A stretch of DNA of 64,000 nt from Veillonella dispar (GTDB lineage: Bacteria; Bacillota; Negativicutes; Veillonellales; Veillonellaceae): the NCBI RefSeq assembly GCF_900637515.1, contig NZ_LR134375.1, positions 310,001 to 374,000 on the forward strand, read 5' to 3'. The translations under genes and the position numbers were made by a program. Numbering within the stretch: position 1 is the first letter of the stretch; each line of letters begins with the position of its first letter. Below the pieces are notes generated by a model, which made no database searches, was not told the DNA's origin, and worked only from the letters and a program-made list of their open reading frames with translations. This document shows positions 1 through 8,751 of this stretch, in pieces.

Positions 1-792
1 GAATTCTTTATTTGTTAGTGTGTCTAATTCAGTAATATCTATGTACGGTTCTACTTGTTGGAATTCAGGTATGGGCGTTGTAGGGATATTTTGATTATGA
101 GGGCAAACCTCTTGGCATACATCGCAGCCAAATACGAGAGGCGTTTTTCCTATGATGGTTTCTTCCTCGTTTGTAAGATCTCCCTTTTTCTGTGTTAGGT
201 AGCTTTTACAGGTATCATATTTAAATTCGTCATGACCTAAACATTGCCCTAAGCAAGCCGTAATACACCGATTGCATCCTATACAGGACTGAGCGAGCGG
301 TGTATTTGGCTCTAATTCTAAGGTAGTTAAAATTGTTCCAATGACTACATAGGAACCCCACTTAGGACTGATGAAACAATTGTTTTTGCCGTAGAAACCA
401 AGGCCTGCTAAGTATGCCATGTAACGATCTGCGAGGGGCGAGGTGTCACAATGTATAGAAAACTGAGCTGAAGTATCCATTTTTTGTAATTTTTCAGTAA
501 GTTTTTCTAAATATTCATTAATGACCAGGTGATAATCTGTAGCCCATGTATAGCGGGAAAGATTAGATGGACCACTACGCTCTACGTAGTATGGGAAGAG
601 GCATACAATAGCGCTTTTAGGCGTAAACTCTGTTGTTCCTAGCAATCGCTCTTCTACGTCGGCTGCTGTAAATGGACAGGGGTTACTTTCATACAAAATA
701 GTTTTTGCATTTTCAGGTAGGGGCCAAGGGGCAATACCAAATTCATAAATATGTAATTCTTTGCAAAATTCTTGTAAATTTATATCTTTCAT
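1..792 (-). CDS. queG: Epoxyqueuosine reductase QueG, C-terminal part beyond window
   Basis: Reduces epoxyqueuosine to queuosine in tRNA anticodons, using cobalamin and two [4Fe-4S] clusters. Translating the complement from the ATG at 790-792 gives 264 residues that run off base 1. Two ferredoxin-type cysteine groups are visible: SCIGCNRCITACLG, then FGCDVCQEVCPHN, the second being typical of QueG. The family is usually about 340-390 residues, so the C-terminal region lies outside the window. No strong ribosome binding site precedes the start, so the exact N-terminus is uncertain. The gene diverges from the molybdenum hydroxylase operon. Family membership is seen in the motifs; function follows from the family. 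Confidence 0.85.
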   Translation of the reverse strand, partial: MKDINLQEFCKELHIYEFGIAPWPLPENAKTILYESNPCPFTAADVEERLLGTTEFTPKSAIVCLFPYYVERSGPSNLSRYTWATDYHLVINEYLEKLTEKLQKMDTSAQFSIHCDTSPLADRYMAYLAGLGFYGKNNCFISPKWGSYVVIGTILTTLELEPNTPLAQSCIGCNRCITACLGQCLGHDEFKYDTCKSYLTQKKGDLTNEEETIIGKTPLVFGCDVCQEVCPHNQNIPTTPIPEFQQVEPYIDITELDTLTNKEF

Positions 793-946
793 CGTAGATT
801 TAGTAGCGAATAATTGGTAAAATAAAAGTATAAGAAACGTGAGGAATTCTATAGATTCCTGCTAGGTTTGTAGTTCGGTGATATCTGTATTTTTATGGTT
901 ATCATCCAGTACTGTTAGTATTAGTATACCATTGAGAGGACAGATT

Positions 947-1729
947 ATGTTAGCATTTATGAAAGTATTACAACCGAAGACGGTGGAAGAGGCTTATGAA
1001 TTAGCCACAAAAAACAAAACTGCCCCAATGCTAGCTGGCGGCTGCTGGTTGCGTTTAGGTCGACGCACATGGCCTGCAGTGATTGATATGGCTAGTCTTG
1101 ACTTGCGTTATGTTCGCGAAGCGGATAACGAATTTGCCATTGGTGCTATGGCAACGCAAGGCGATGTGGAACGTTTTGAGCCATTACAACAATTCTGTGG
1201 TGGTGCTGTTGTTAAAGGTGTCAAGGAAATTCTTGGCATTCAATTCCGCAACACAGCTACTATGGGTGGATCTGTAGCAAGTAAATTCGGCTTTTCTGAT
1301 ATAATTCCAGCTCTATTGGCAGTACATGCAGACATCGTTACTTTTAAAGGCGGCCGCATGTCCATACAAGATTATATGAAATACAGAGAACGTGATATCC
1401 TCGTGGAAATTCGCATCCCTAAAGTAGAAGTACCTGTAGCTGTTGAAGCTCTTCGTATCTCTCGTGGTGACTTCCCAGTGTTGACAGGTGCTATTCGCCG
1501 TGATGATAAAGGCGTTGAATTGTACATTGGTACAAGACCTGGCGTGCCTCAATTAGCAGAAAAAGCAAGTGCTTTGCTTTCAGAAAAAGGATTGGCTGCA
1601 GCAAAAGAAGCAGGCCAATTAGCATCTGAAGAATTGGTTTATCAATCTAACTCTCATGCGTCCAAAGAATACCGCATGGAAATGGTAAAAGCAATGGTTC
1701 AACGCTTGGCTAAGGAGGTGGCACAATAA
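947..1729 (+). CDS. Molybdenum hydroxylase FAD-binding subunit (CoxM/XdhB type)
   Basis: Medium subunit of a xanthine dehydrogenase-like enzyme. It carries the FAD that passes electrons from the Fe-S subunit to the final acceptor in the cytoplasm. The 260 residues show the FAD-domain loops APMLAGGCWLRLG and NTATMGGSVASK, followed by the CO-dehydrogenase flavoprotein C-terminal region. The start at 947 is chosen because GAGAGGA lies 6 nt upstream; the frame is open from 878 but the extra 23 residues have no family look and no ribosome site. First gene of a packed operon; its TAA overlaps the next ATG (TAATG). Confidence 0.88.
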   Translation: MLAFMKVLQPKTVEEAYELATKNKTAPMLAGGCWLRLGRRTWPAVIDMASLDLRYVREADNEFAIGAMATQGDVERFEPLQQFCGGAVVKGVKEILGIQFRNTATMGGSVASKFGFSDIIPALLAVHADIVTFKGGRMSIQDYMKYRERDILVEIRIPKVEVPVAVEALRISRGDFPVLTGAIRRDDKGVELYIGTRPGVPQLAEKASALLSEKGLAAAKEAGQLASEELVYQSNSHASKEYRMEMVKAMVQRLAKEVAQ

Positions 1730-2184
1730 TGGAATTAGTACTTAATATTAATAATAAAAATGTAACTGTTAATGTGCCAACTGATGAAATGTTGTTGGAT
1801 ACATTGCGTAATCTTGGTTACTACAGCGTACGTTGTGGCTGTGACACAACAAACTGTGGGCTTTGCACTGTATGGGTAGATGATGAAATTATCTTGTCTT
1901 GTGCGTACCCTACATTCCGTGCACCAGGTCACAAAATTACTACATTAGAAGGCTTACAAGAAGAGGCTGAATTATTGGCGGATTGTATTGCTAGTGAAGG
2001 TGCTGACCAATGTGGTTTCTGCACAACTGGCATGATGATGAGTGCTATCAACTTGAAACGTAAAAATCCAAAGGCTAGTGATGATGAAATTCGCGAGTAC
2101 CTCATCGGTAACTTGTGCCGTTGTACTGGCTATGAATCACAACTTCGAGGGGTTCGTAAATTCTTAGAAGGAGGCCTGAAATAA
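1729..2184 (+). CDS. Molybdenum hydroxylase 2Fe-2S subunit (CoxS type)
   Basis: Small electron-transfer subunit with two [2Fe-2S] clusters. In 151 residues the plant-type ferredoxin cluster ligands are C38, C43, C46 and C58, and the second, alpha-helical cluster ligands are C95, C98, C130 and C132 (QCGFC and LCRC). Length is normal for the family. It overlaps the genes on both sides by one base (TAATG), so the three subunits are probably translationally coupled and made in equal amounts. Confidence 0.93.
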   Translation: MELVLNINNKNVTVNVPTDEMLLDTLRNLGYYSVRCGCDTTNCGLCTVWVDDEIILSCAYPTFRAPGHKITTLEGLQEEAELLADCIASEGADQCGFCTTGMMMSAINLKRKNPKASDDEIREYLIGNLCRCTGYESQLRGVRKFLEGGLK

Positions 2185-4478
2185 TGAATAAGCACATCGG
2201 TAAGTCCTATGACAAAGTCGACTATAAAGGTATCTTGTCTGGTAAACCATCTTATACAGGTGATTTTGTTCCAAAAGATGCGCTCGTTATTAAGGTACTT
2301 CGTAGCCCTCATGCACAGGCGCGTATTAAATCTATTGATACATCTAAAGCTAAATTGATTCCAGGCGTTGAAGCAATCTTCACACATGAAGATGTGCCGA
2401 ATACTCGCTTTACATTGGCAGGTCAAACATATCCAGAACCATCTGCTTATGATGCTCTCATCTTAGATCCTGTAGTTCGCTATGTAGGCGATGAAGTGGC
2501 TCTTGTTGTGGCAAAAGATGAAGCTACAGCACTTAAAGCGATGCCTCTCATCAAGGTTGAATACGAAGTACAAAAACCTGTACTCGATATGCATACGGCT
2601 ATCGACCATGAAACTGTAGTTCACCCTGAAGATGATATTCACAACAATATCCCTGTAGGTCAAGATTACAAACGCAATATTTGCGTATCTTATCATAAAC
2701 GAGTTGGCGATATTGAAGCTGAACTTGCAAAATGTGATTATGTAGTAGAAGGTACTTACTTTGACCAAGCGACACGCCAAACAGCGATGGAACCGTTCCA
2801 AAGCTTTGGTTATATAGATGCATTGGGCCGCGTAGTTATCGTATCTTCCACGCAAATCGTATTCCATGTACGCCGACATATTGCGCGTGCACTTGGTATT
2901 CCTGCCACAAAGGTTCGCGTAATCAAACCTCGTATCGGCGGTGGCTTCGGTTCTAAACAAACGGCTTGTACAGAAATCATGACAGCGTTTGTAGCATGGA
3001 CATTGAAGAAACCTTGCTATCTCTTATACGATCGTACGGAAGCACAAACTTGCTCTACTACACGTCATGCTCGTGAGTGGAAAATCCGCGTAGGTGCTAC
3101 AAAAGATGGTATTATCAAGGTCATTGATATGGATTCCATTACTGACGCTGGTGCTCATGCAACTCACTGTTTCACTACAACTACAGCTGGTGAGCATAAG
3201 TCCATTCCTTTATACAATAAAGCGACAGCAATTCACTATGGTACAGAAGGCGTATACATGAACCATACACCAGGCGGTGCATTCCGTGGTTATGGTGCTA
3301 CTGAAGCGTTGTGGCCTTTAGAGTGTGCAGTTAATAACTTGGCGGACAAAATGGGTGTAGACCCTGCCGAATTGCGTCAAAAGAACTTGATAGCTCAAGG
3401 TGAACAAAGCTTGGTATACGCTCCAGATGAATATCTTGATTCTGGTTTGTTCCAAGACACTGTAAATCGGGTAAAAGAAATGGCTCGTTGGGATGAACGT
3501 CCTCATTCTTGGGATATTGATGAACGCTATCGTGGTGGCCTCGGTATGGCGTTGGCATTGCAAGGGTCTGGCGTTGCTAATATTGACGTCGCATCTGTAG
3601 AAATTCGCCTTGGTGATGATGGTAACTATACATTGTACACTGGCTCTTCCGATATGGGCATGGGCTCTAATACAGTGTTGACTCAAATGGCTTGCGAAGT
3701 AATTGGTTGTCCAATGGAATACATGACTGTTGTCGAATCTGATACAGACATCGTTCCATTTGATCCAGGCTCTTATGCATCTAGTACAACATATGTAACT
3801 GGTACGGCTGCTAAGATGGCTGCTGAAGAATTGCGTACTAAGATTATCGCTAAGTTTGCTCAATTCTTTAATACAGATGTAGAGAACATCGACTTTGATG
3901 GCGTTGTAGCTACTACAAAAGATGGTTCTCAAACAATGGATATCCATCAATTGGCTCCAAAATTATTGGTAGGCGTTAATGCTGAACAATTGTCTGGTTT
4001 TGTTACATGGGGCAGTCATACATCTCCACCTCCATTCATGGCAACTATTGCAGAGGTGAAAGTAGACAAACAAACTGGTAAGGTTATTCCTCTTCATACA
4101 TATTCCTGTATCGATTGCGGTACTGTTATTAACCCTAAATTGGCTCGCGTTCAAGTTGAAGGTGGCGTGGTACAAGCTATCGGTATGGCACTATATGAAG
4201 ATGTGCGTTATTCCAATAATGGTCGCTTAGAGACTAATAACCTTATGACTTATAAAATTCCAACCCGTCAAGATATCGGTGAGTTACATGTAGACTTTGT
4301 AGAGTCTTATGAACCGACAGGTGGATTTGGTGCTAAATCTATTGGTGAAGTTGTTATTAATACGGCTAGTCCAGCTATTCAACATGCTATTAAAAATGCA
4401 GTTGGTGCGGACGTTCGTACATTACCTATGACACCTGAGAAGGTATTTATGGCTATGGACGAGAAATATAAAGTATAG
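2184..4478 (+). CDS. Molybdenum hydroxylase molybdopterin-binding large subunit
   Basis: Catalytic subunit of a xanthine dehydrogenase/purine hydroxylase-like enzyme; it hydroxylates a purine or similar N-heterocycle at the molybdenum centre. The 764 residues contain the molybdopterin signatures RIGGGFGSK (about 247-255), GGAFRGYGATEA (about 363-374) and GGFGAKSIGE (about 713-722), whose final Glu is the expected catalytic base. The accessory genes yqeB, yqeC and mocA that follow mark the selenium-dependent class, in which a labile Se atom replaces the terminal sulfur on Mo. The substrate cannot be read from sequence; purine or xanthine is the usual case. Confidence 0.9.
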   Translation: MNKHIGKSYDKVDYKGILSGKPSYTGDFVPKDALVIKVLRSPHAQARIKSIDTSKAKLIPGVEAIFTHEDVPNTRFTLAGQTYPEPSAYDALILDPVVRYVGDEVALVVAKDEATALKAMPLIKVEYEVQKPVLDMHTAIDHETVVHPEDDIHNNIPVGQDYKRNICVSYHKRVGDIEAELAKCDYVVEGTYFDQATRQTAMEPFQSFGYIDALGRVVIVSSTQIVFHVRRHIARALGIPATKVRVIKPRIGGGFGSKQTACTEIMTAFVAWTLKKPCYLLYDRTEAQTCSTTRHAREWKIRVGATKDGIIKVIDMDSITDAGAHATHCFTTTTAGEHKSIPLYNKATAIHYGTEGVYMNHTPGGAFRGYGATEALWPLECAVNNLADKMGVDPAELRQKNLIAQGEQSLVYAPDEYLDSGLFQDTVNRVKEMARWDERPHSWDIDERYRGGLGMALALQGSGVANIDVASVEIRLGDDGNYTLYTGSSDMGMGSNTVLTQMACEVIGCPMEYMTVVESDTDIVPFDPGSYASSTTYVTGTAAKMAAEELRTKIIAKFAQFFNTDVENIDFDGVVATTKDGSQTMDIHQLAPKLLVGVNAEQLSGFVTWGSHTSPPPFMATIAEVKVDKQTGKVIPLHTYSCIDCGTVINPKLARVQVEGGVVQAIGMALYEDVRYSNNGRLETNNLMTYKIPTRQDIGELHVDFVESYEPTGGFGAKSIGEVVINTASPAIQHAIKNAVGADVRTLPMTPEKVFMAMDEKYKV

Positions 4479-4519
4479 AGGTTTCTATTTACTTTTCCTT
4501 TCTAAGGAGGCCTGGTTTT

Positions 4520-5278
4520 ATGACATCACAAACATCCTATTGGAATCGATTGATTCAGCCGGGAGTCGTGGCCCTCGTTGGGGCTGGCGGTAAAACGACT
4601 GTGCTTTCAAAATTAGTAGAATATGGACGGCTGAAAGGTCAGCCCATCGTAGTTACGACTACGACTCGACTCTATGAATCGCAAGTGGCTCATTATGAAC
4701 CGATTTATACTCGAAATATTAATGAAGCCGATGAATATTGTACTGATCGTGTGTTGCGTGGATATTGTGGTGCGTGGTTCTCTGGAATTACGGGAACAAA
4801 AGTGGACTCCTTAGATTGTGATCTTATCGATGGTTTAGCAAAGTTACATCCGAATTGGCAAATTGTAGTAGAAGCCGATGGGGCAAAGGAAAAATGGCTT
4901 AAGGCGCCTAAGACGACCGAGCCAGTTATCCCATCTCTTACAAAGACCACCATTGGTCTAGTGAATTTGCAAATGTTAGGGGCCCCACTAGATGATGAAC
5001 ATGTGCATAATATCGAGCTCGTTCAAGATATCGTGAAACGCGATATGGGTGCCATTGTAACACCGCGCATGTTGGCCGACCTTGTGCTCCATAAACAAGG
5101 CTTATTCCAATATAGTAAGGGTAAAAAAATACTGTTCTGTACTGGTTATGAAACGGTGCAACATCGCATTATTGATGATTTTATTGATCATATTGTAGAT
5201 AGTGACATTTCCGCTATCATCTTAGCTGATGGATATAAAGCAAGTTGCGAAATCCGTCGCATTATTCAATGTCGGTAG
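4520..5278 (+). CDS. yqeC: Selenium-dependent hydroxylase accessory protein YqeC
   Basis: Putative NTP-binding maturation factor found almost only with selenium-dependent molybdenum hydroxylases. The 252 residues begin with a P-loop, GAGGKTT (21-27), followed by VVTTTTRLY; a VVEADGAK stretch lies mid-protein. Its biochemical step is not established. AAGGAGG precedes the ATG, and a 41-nt gap separates it from the large subunit with no terminator, so it belongs to the same operon. Confidence 0.85.
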   Translation: MTSQTSYWNRLIQPGVVALVGAGGKTTVLSKLVEYGRLKGQPIVVTTTTRLYESQVAHYEPIYTRNINEADEYCTDRVLRGYCGAWFSGITGTKVDSLDCDLIDGLAKLHPNWQIVVEADGAKEKWLKAPKTTEPVIPSLTKTTIGLVNLQMLGAPLDDEHVHNIELVQDIVKRDMGAIVTPRMLADLVLHKQGLFQYSKGKKILFCTGYETVQHRIIDDFIDHIVDSDISAIILADGYKASCEIRRIIQCR

Positions 5279-5284
5279 GTACTC

Positions 5285-6004
5285 ATGACTTATGTGAAAG
5301 CAAAATCTAATAGCGCTTTCAGTCCCATGAGAGACCCCATAGACCGTCACCCTTTGCATATTGGTATTGTCCTCCTCGTAGGGGGACAATCCAAGCGCAT
5401 GGGGTGTAATAAGCAGCTTTTACCCTGGCGTGGTAAAACTGTTTTAGATGCGGTCTGTGGGGCTCTTCATTGTGGATGGGAAGATTATGTAAAACCTGCT
5501 GAATTCTGTAAACTACCTTTTGTAGCGGTTACTGGTGACGATCATGAAAAATTGGAACCTATTGTTACAAGCTATGGGTTCGAAGTAGTTCGGAATGAAC
5601 ATCCTGAGCGTGGACAGGGTCTGTCCATAGCGATAGGAGTACGTTATTTGGTAGAAAAATCACCGATACCGCTAGATGGTATTCTTTTTTCTGTAGGGGA
5701 TCAACCACTACTGACTGGGAATGTTGTACATCAGGTTATTAGTGCATTTAGTGATAACTTTCATTCGAAAACTATCGTCGTCCCACATTATGGGGCGAAT
5801 TATCAGTCGGGAAATCCTGTTCTCTTTGGTTCGCATTGGTTTGAACCTTTACAATATATCCAAGGGGATCAAGGTGGCAAGACCATCATTCGTGGTGATG
5901 GTAAAGATCATGTTATCAAACTATGGATTCGTGACGATATTGGATATGATATCGATACACCCGATGATTTTGAGCGTTTAAAAGAACGTGAAAGTGAGGC
6001 ATAA
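5285..6004 (+). CDS. mocA: Molybdenum cofactor nucleotidyltransferase, MocA/YgfJ type
   Basis: Probably transfers CMP to molybdopterin to form the cytosine dinucleotide cofactor used by this hydroxylase class. The 239 residues show the nucleotidyltransferase loop GGQSKRMG (33-40) with K43, and later VGDQPLL, the metal-binding aspartate region of MobA-like enzymes. About 20 extra N-terminal residues precede the core and the ribosome site is weak (TAGGT), so a start at 5327 is possible. The stop overlaps the yqeB ATG by one base. Named from the family and from its place in the operon. Confidence 0.82.
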   Translation: MTYVKAKSNSAFSPMRDPIDRHPLHIGIVLLVGGQSKRMGCNKQLLPWRGKTVLDAVCGALHCGWEDYVKPAEFCKLPFVAVTGDDHEKLEPIVTSYGFEVVRNEHPERGQGLSIAIGVRYLVEKSPIPLDGILFSVGDQPLLTGNVVHQVISAFSDNFHSKTIVVPHYGANYQSGNPVLFGSHWFEPLQYIQGDQGGKTIIRGDGKDHVIKLWIRDDIGYDIDTPDDFERLKERESEA

Positions 6005-6816
6005 TGAAACCATTAGTGCTTATGCGTGGAGGCGGAGATATCGCTTCCGGCGCTGTATATAGATTAAAACGTGCAGGCTATCCTGTGGTAATTAACGAAA
6101 TCGCCATTCCTACCATGATTCGCCGTGAAGTATGTTACGGCAATGCTGTGCATCGTGGGGAAATGATTTTGGAACGCTTTGTAGCTCGTCATGTAACCTT
6201 TAGCGAAGTAAAGGATACATTGGCACAAGGTGTTATTCCTGTAGTAACTAGCTCCTATGAAGAATTATTAGATACATTGAAGCCAGCCATTGTGGTGGAT
6301 GCTATCTTAAGCAAAAAAAATCTTGGTACCAAACGTGATGATGCAGATCTCGTCATTGGTGTGGGGCCTGGATTTACTGCAGGGCATGATGTGGATGTTG
6401 TTATTGAAACCATGCGTGGTCATTATTTAGGTCGTTGTATCTACGATGGCCCGGCGCAACCTAATACGGGTATTCCTGGTAATGTAGGTGGTTATACTCA
6501 TGAGCGTGTTATTCACTCTCCAAAGGCTGGTCTATTTACGGCCAAGCGTCATATTGGAGATTCTGTACAAGCCAATGAAGTTATTGGTTATGTAGATGAA
6601 GAGCCCGTACGGGCAAAAATTACAGGTATTCTTAGAGGTATTCTTAAGAGCGGGCTTATCGTATCGGACCATTTTAAATTGGCCGATGTAGATGCTCGTT
6701 GTGAAGAATCTCATTGTTATAGTATTTCAGATAAATCTCTCGCTGTTGGTGGCGGCGTTTTAGAAGCTGTTACTGCATGGGATTATGAAAGGAATCAAGA
6801 TGGAAACGATCTATGA
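6004..6816 (+). CDS. yqeB: Selenium-dependent molybdenum hydroxylase protein YqeB
   Basis: Member of the YqeB/EF2563 family, a marker of the trait that uses selenium as a labile cofactor of molybdenum hydroxylases. The 270 residues begin LMRGGGDIASG, a glycine-rich nucleotide-binding-like start, and include VIGVGPGFTAG and NTGIPGNVGGYTHER. The exact reaction is unknown; delivery or insertion of selenium is an inference from co-occurrence with selD. It overlaps mocA by one base and the next gene by 17 bases. Confidence 0.87.
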   Translation: MKPLVLMRGGGDIASGAVYRLKRAGYPVVINEIAIPTMIRREVCYGNAVHRGEMILERFVARHVTFSEVKDTLAQGVIPVVTSSYEELLDTLKPAIVVDAILSKKNLGTKRDDADLVIGVGPGFTAGHDVDVVIETMRGHYLGRCIYDGPAQPNTGIPGNVGGYTHERVIHSPKAGLFTAKRHIGDSVQANEVIGYVDEEPVRAKITGILRGILKSGLIVSDHFKLADVDARCEESHCYSISDKSLAVGGGVLEAVTAWDYERNQDGNDL

Positions 6817-7528
6817 TGTGATGAAAGACCGTCTTCAGCTTACAGAAACTACATTGATGGTTACTGTATTATCTGGTCCTCGTCAAGGGGATAAAGCAAT
6901 TTATGCTGAAGATGGTAGTGTTTTGTATGGCACACCAATCGAAGGCTTTATGGTAGATAAAGCAAAGCTCAATTCTTTGTGCATGGTAGGCGAAGTAGAA
7001 TGTTTCGTACAACCTGTAGAAAATGATCCGTCTGTTCTCGTATTAGGCGCTGGTCATGTGAGCCGTGCTATTACAGATTTATTACTATTCATTGGGTGTC
7101 GTGTTACTGTTGTAGATGACCGCCCAGAATATGTAGTTCCTGAATTCTTTGACGAGCGCGTAACTCGTAAATGCTTGCCCTTAGAAAACTTTAAAAATGA
7201 TTTACCTCTTGATGAATATAATGGTTTTATCATTGTTACACGTGCTCATGAGTATGATAATGTATGCTTAGAACAATTGCGCGATTACTTGCCAACCTAT
7301 ATGGGTGTTATGGGCAGTCAAAAGCGCATTCATTATGCATTTGAAGTGTTGCGTGAACAAGGTTGGACACAAGAAGAATTAGATATGGTATATGCACCAA
7401 TTGGTCTAGACTTAGGTGCACAAACTCCTGAGGAGATTGCATTATCTATCGTTAGCGAATATTTGGCAGTGGTGCGTGGTAAAAAAGGCGGCTCATTGCG
7501 GAAAGGTAGAGTGAGCCATGAATCGTGA
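6800..7528 (+). CDS. xdhC: XdhC-family maturation factor, Rossmann half
   Basis: XdhC-type proteins bind molybdenum cofactor and assist sulfuration or selenation before insertion into the hydroxylase. This 242-residue protein carries the C-terminal Rossmann part of XdhC: VLVLGAGHVSRA (about 79-90) and YMGVMGSQKR (about 169-178), ending with the LGAQTPEEIALSI motif. The start at 6800 is preferred over 6785 because AAAGGA sits 6 nt before it. The usual N-terminal CoxI-like segment is absent and appears instead in the next gene, with which it overlaps by 11 bases. Confidence 0.85.
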   Translation: METIYDVMKDRLQLTETTLMVTVLSGPRQGDKAIYAEDGSVLYGTPIEGFMVDKAKLNSLCMVGEVECFVQPVENDPSVLVLGAGHVSRAITDLLLFIGCRVTVVDDRPEYVVPEFFDERVTRKCLPLENFKNDLPLDEYNGFIIVTRAHEYDNVCLEQLRDYLPTYMGVMGSQKRIHYAFEVLREQGWTQEELDMVYAPIGLDLGAQTPEEIALSIVSEYLAVVRGKKGGSLRKGRVSHES

Positions 7529-7832
7529 GTTTATTGAATATTTAAGTGCTCGTAAAAAGGAAACACTAGCTGTAGCCACAATTTTATTTACCCGTGGTTC
7601 TACACCGCGTAAGGCTGGTACTTCAATGGTTGTATTCCCAGATGGATCTATTTTTGGTACCATCGGTGGTGGTCGTGCTGAAAATGAAATTCGCCTAAGT
7701 GCTGTTGATGCTTTAAATAAAAAAGAATCCAATCGTCGTATCGAAGTTCTTTTAGATGATGATGCAGCTGTCAAAGAGGGCATGGTATGTGGTGGACAGA
7801 TGGATGTGTGGATTGAAACACAAAATATCTAA
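7518..7832 (+). CDS. XdhC/CoxI N-terminal domain as a separate small protein
   Basis: A 104-residue stand-alone copy of the N-terminal XdhC/CoxI domain. The segment GSTPRKAGTSMVVFPDGS followed by GTIGGGRAENEIRL is the family signature, with Cys in MVCGGQMDVWIE near the end. In most bacteria this domain is fused ahead of the Rossmann domain; here it follows as its own gene. The two products probably act together as one split XdhC. Last gene of the hydroxylase operon; a hairpin lies about 50 nt downstream. Confidence 0.8.
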   Translation: MNREFIEYLSARKKETLAVATILFTRGSTPRKAGTSMVVFPDGSIFGTIGGGRAENEIRLSAVDALNKKESNRRIEVLLDDDAAVKEGMVCGGQMDVWIETQNI

Positions 7833-7851
7833 TCTTATACACGTTTATAAA

Positions 7852-7880
7852 TTTACAGTGTTTCTAAAATGAGTTAAAAT
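7852..7880 (+). promoter_or_regulatory. Sigma-70-type promoter for cdaA-cdaR
   Basis: TTTACA (7852-7857) and TAAAAT (7875-7880) are separated by exactly 17 bp. Initiation near 7887 would skip the left arm of the hairpin at 7881-7915, so new transcripts would not be terminated there. Confidence 0.5.
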
Positions 7881-7915
7881 ATAAGGTACAGCCAAGTAGT
7901 TGGTTGTACCTTATT
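7881..7915 (+). terminator. Terminator-like hairpin after the hydroxylase operon
   Basis: ATAAGGTACA, a spacer and CCAA pair with TTGG, a spacer and TGTACCTTAT around a 4-nt loop, followed by TATTTTG. It would end transcripts of the upstream operon. The predicted cdaA start site lies inside its left arm. Confidence 0.65.
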
Positions 7916-7938
7916 ATTTTGTATAAGGAGCTATTTTT

Positions 7939-8751
7939 ATGCATATTGACGCACTTATACATACCTTTAGGCTTCTTGATATTGCTGATATCCTAATTGT
8001 TGCCGTAGGTATTTATTACTTATATAAATTGCTTAAAGATACACGAGCCGTTTCTCTTTTGAAAGGTCTCGTTATGTTAGCAATTCTAAATTTATTGAGT
8101 CATTTGCTAAATCTATATGTTATCAATTGGATTTTGCAACAAAGTATGACGGTTCTTCTCTTCGCATTACCTGTAGTATTCCAACCGGAATTGCGCCGTG
8201 CTTTAGAACAATTGGGCCGTAGTCGAATTTTCAGTAAGGCACAAAATATTAACGAAGAGGAAATGGATATGGCCATCAATGAAGTGATGGCGGCGGCACG
8301 CGTTATGTCCCGTGAACATACGGGGGCACTTATCGTCTTTGAACGCGAAGTAGGTCTTAATGACTTCGTAGATACAGGTATCTTAATGGATGCTGTATTG
8401 AGCCGTGAATTAATTAAAAATATCTTCGTACCGAGCACACCGCTTCATGATGGGGCTCTTATTATTCGCGATGGTCGCATTCGTGCAGCTGGATGCTTAT
8501 TACCGCTTACTGAAGACCGTACGTTGAGTACTGAACTAGGCACGCGTCACCGTGCAGCCATCGGTTTATCTGAGCAAACAGATGCGGTCGTTGTTGTTGT
8601 CAGTGAGGAAACGGGGACAATTTCCTATACCTATGGCGGTCATATTTATCGTCATTTACCGGAAGATCAAATTAAAGAAGCGTTACGTACATTTATGGAA
8701 CGCCCTCGTCAAACCATTACTGGTATGTGGAAATGGGGGGCAAAAAAATGA
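7939..8751 (+). CDS. cdaA: Diadenylate cyclase CdaA
   Basis: Membrane-bound enzyme that joins two ATP molecules into cyclic di-AMP. The 270 residues have three N-terminal membrane segments (about 10-80), then the DAC domain with DGA (171-173) and RHR (203-205), the two catalytic signatures. AAGGAG lies just ahead of the ATG. The stop overlaps the cdaR start (ATGA). Firmicutes often keep cdaA, cdaR and glmM together; here an oxidoreductase gene sits between cdaR and glmM. Confidence 0.95.
   Translation: MHIDALIHTFRLLDIADILIVAVGIYYLYKLLKDTRAVSLLKGLVMLAILNLLSHLLNLYVINWILQQSMTVLLFALPVVFQPELRRALEQLGRSRIFSKAQNINEEEMDMAINEVMAAARVMSREHTGALIVFEREVGLNDFVDTGILMDAVLSRELIKNIFVPSTPLHDGALIIRDGRIRAAGCLLPLTEDRTLSTELGTRHRAAIGLSEQTDAVVVVVSEETGTISYTYGGHIYRHLPEDQIKEALRTFMERPRQTITGMWKWGAKK

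Noticed and set aside
1313-4175. Several long open frames on the minus strand inside the hydroxylase genes
   Set aside because: They lie antisense to strongly supported genes, lack ribosome sites and have no family motifs; similar shadows throughout the window were left out.
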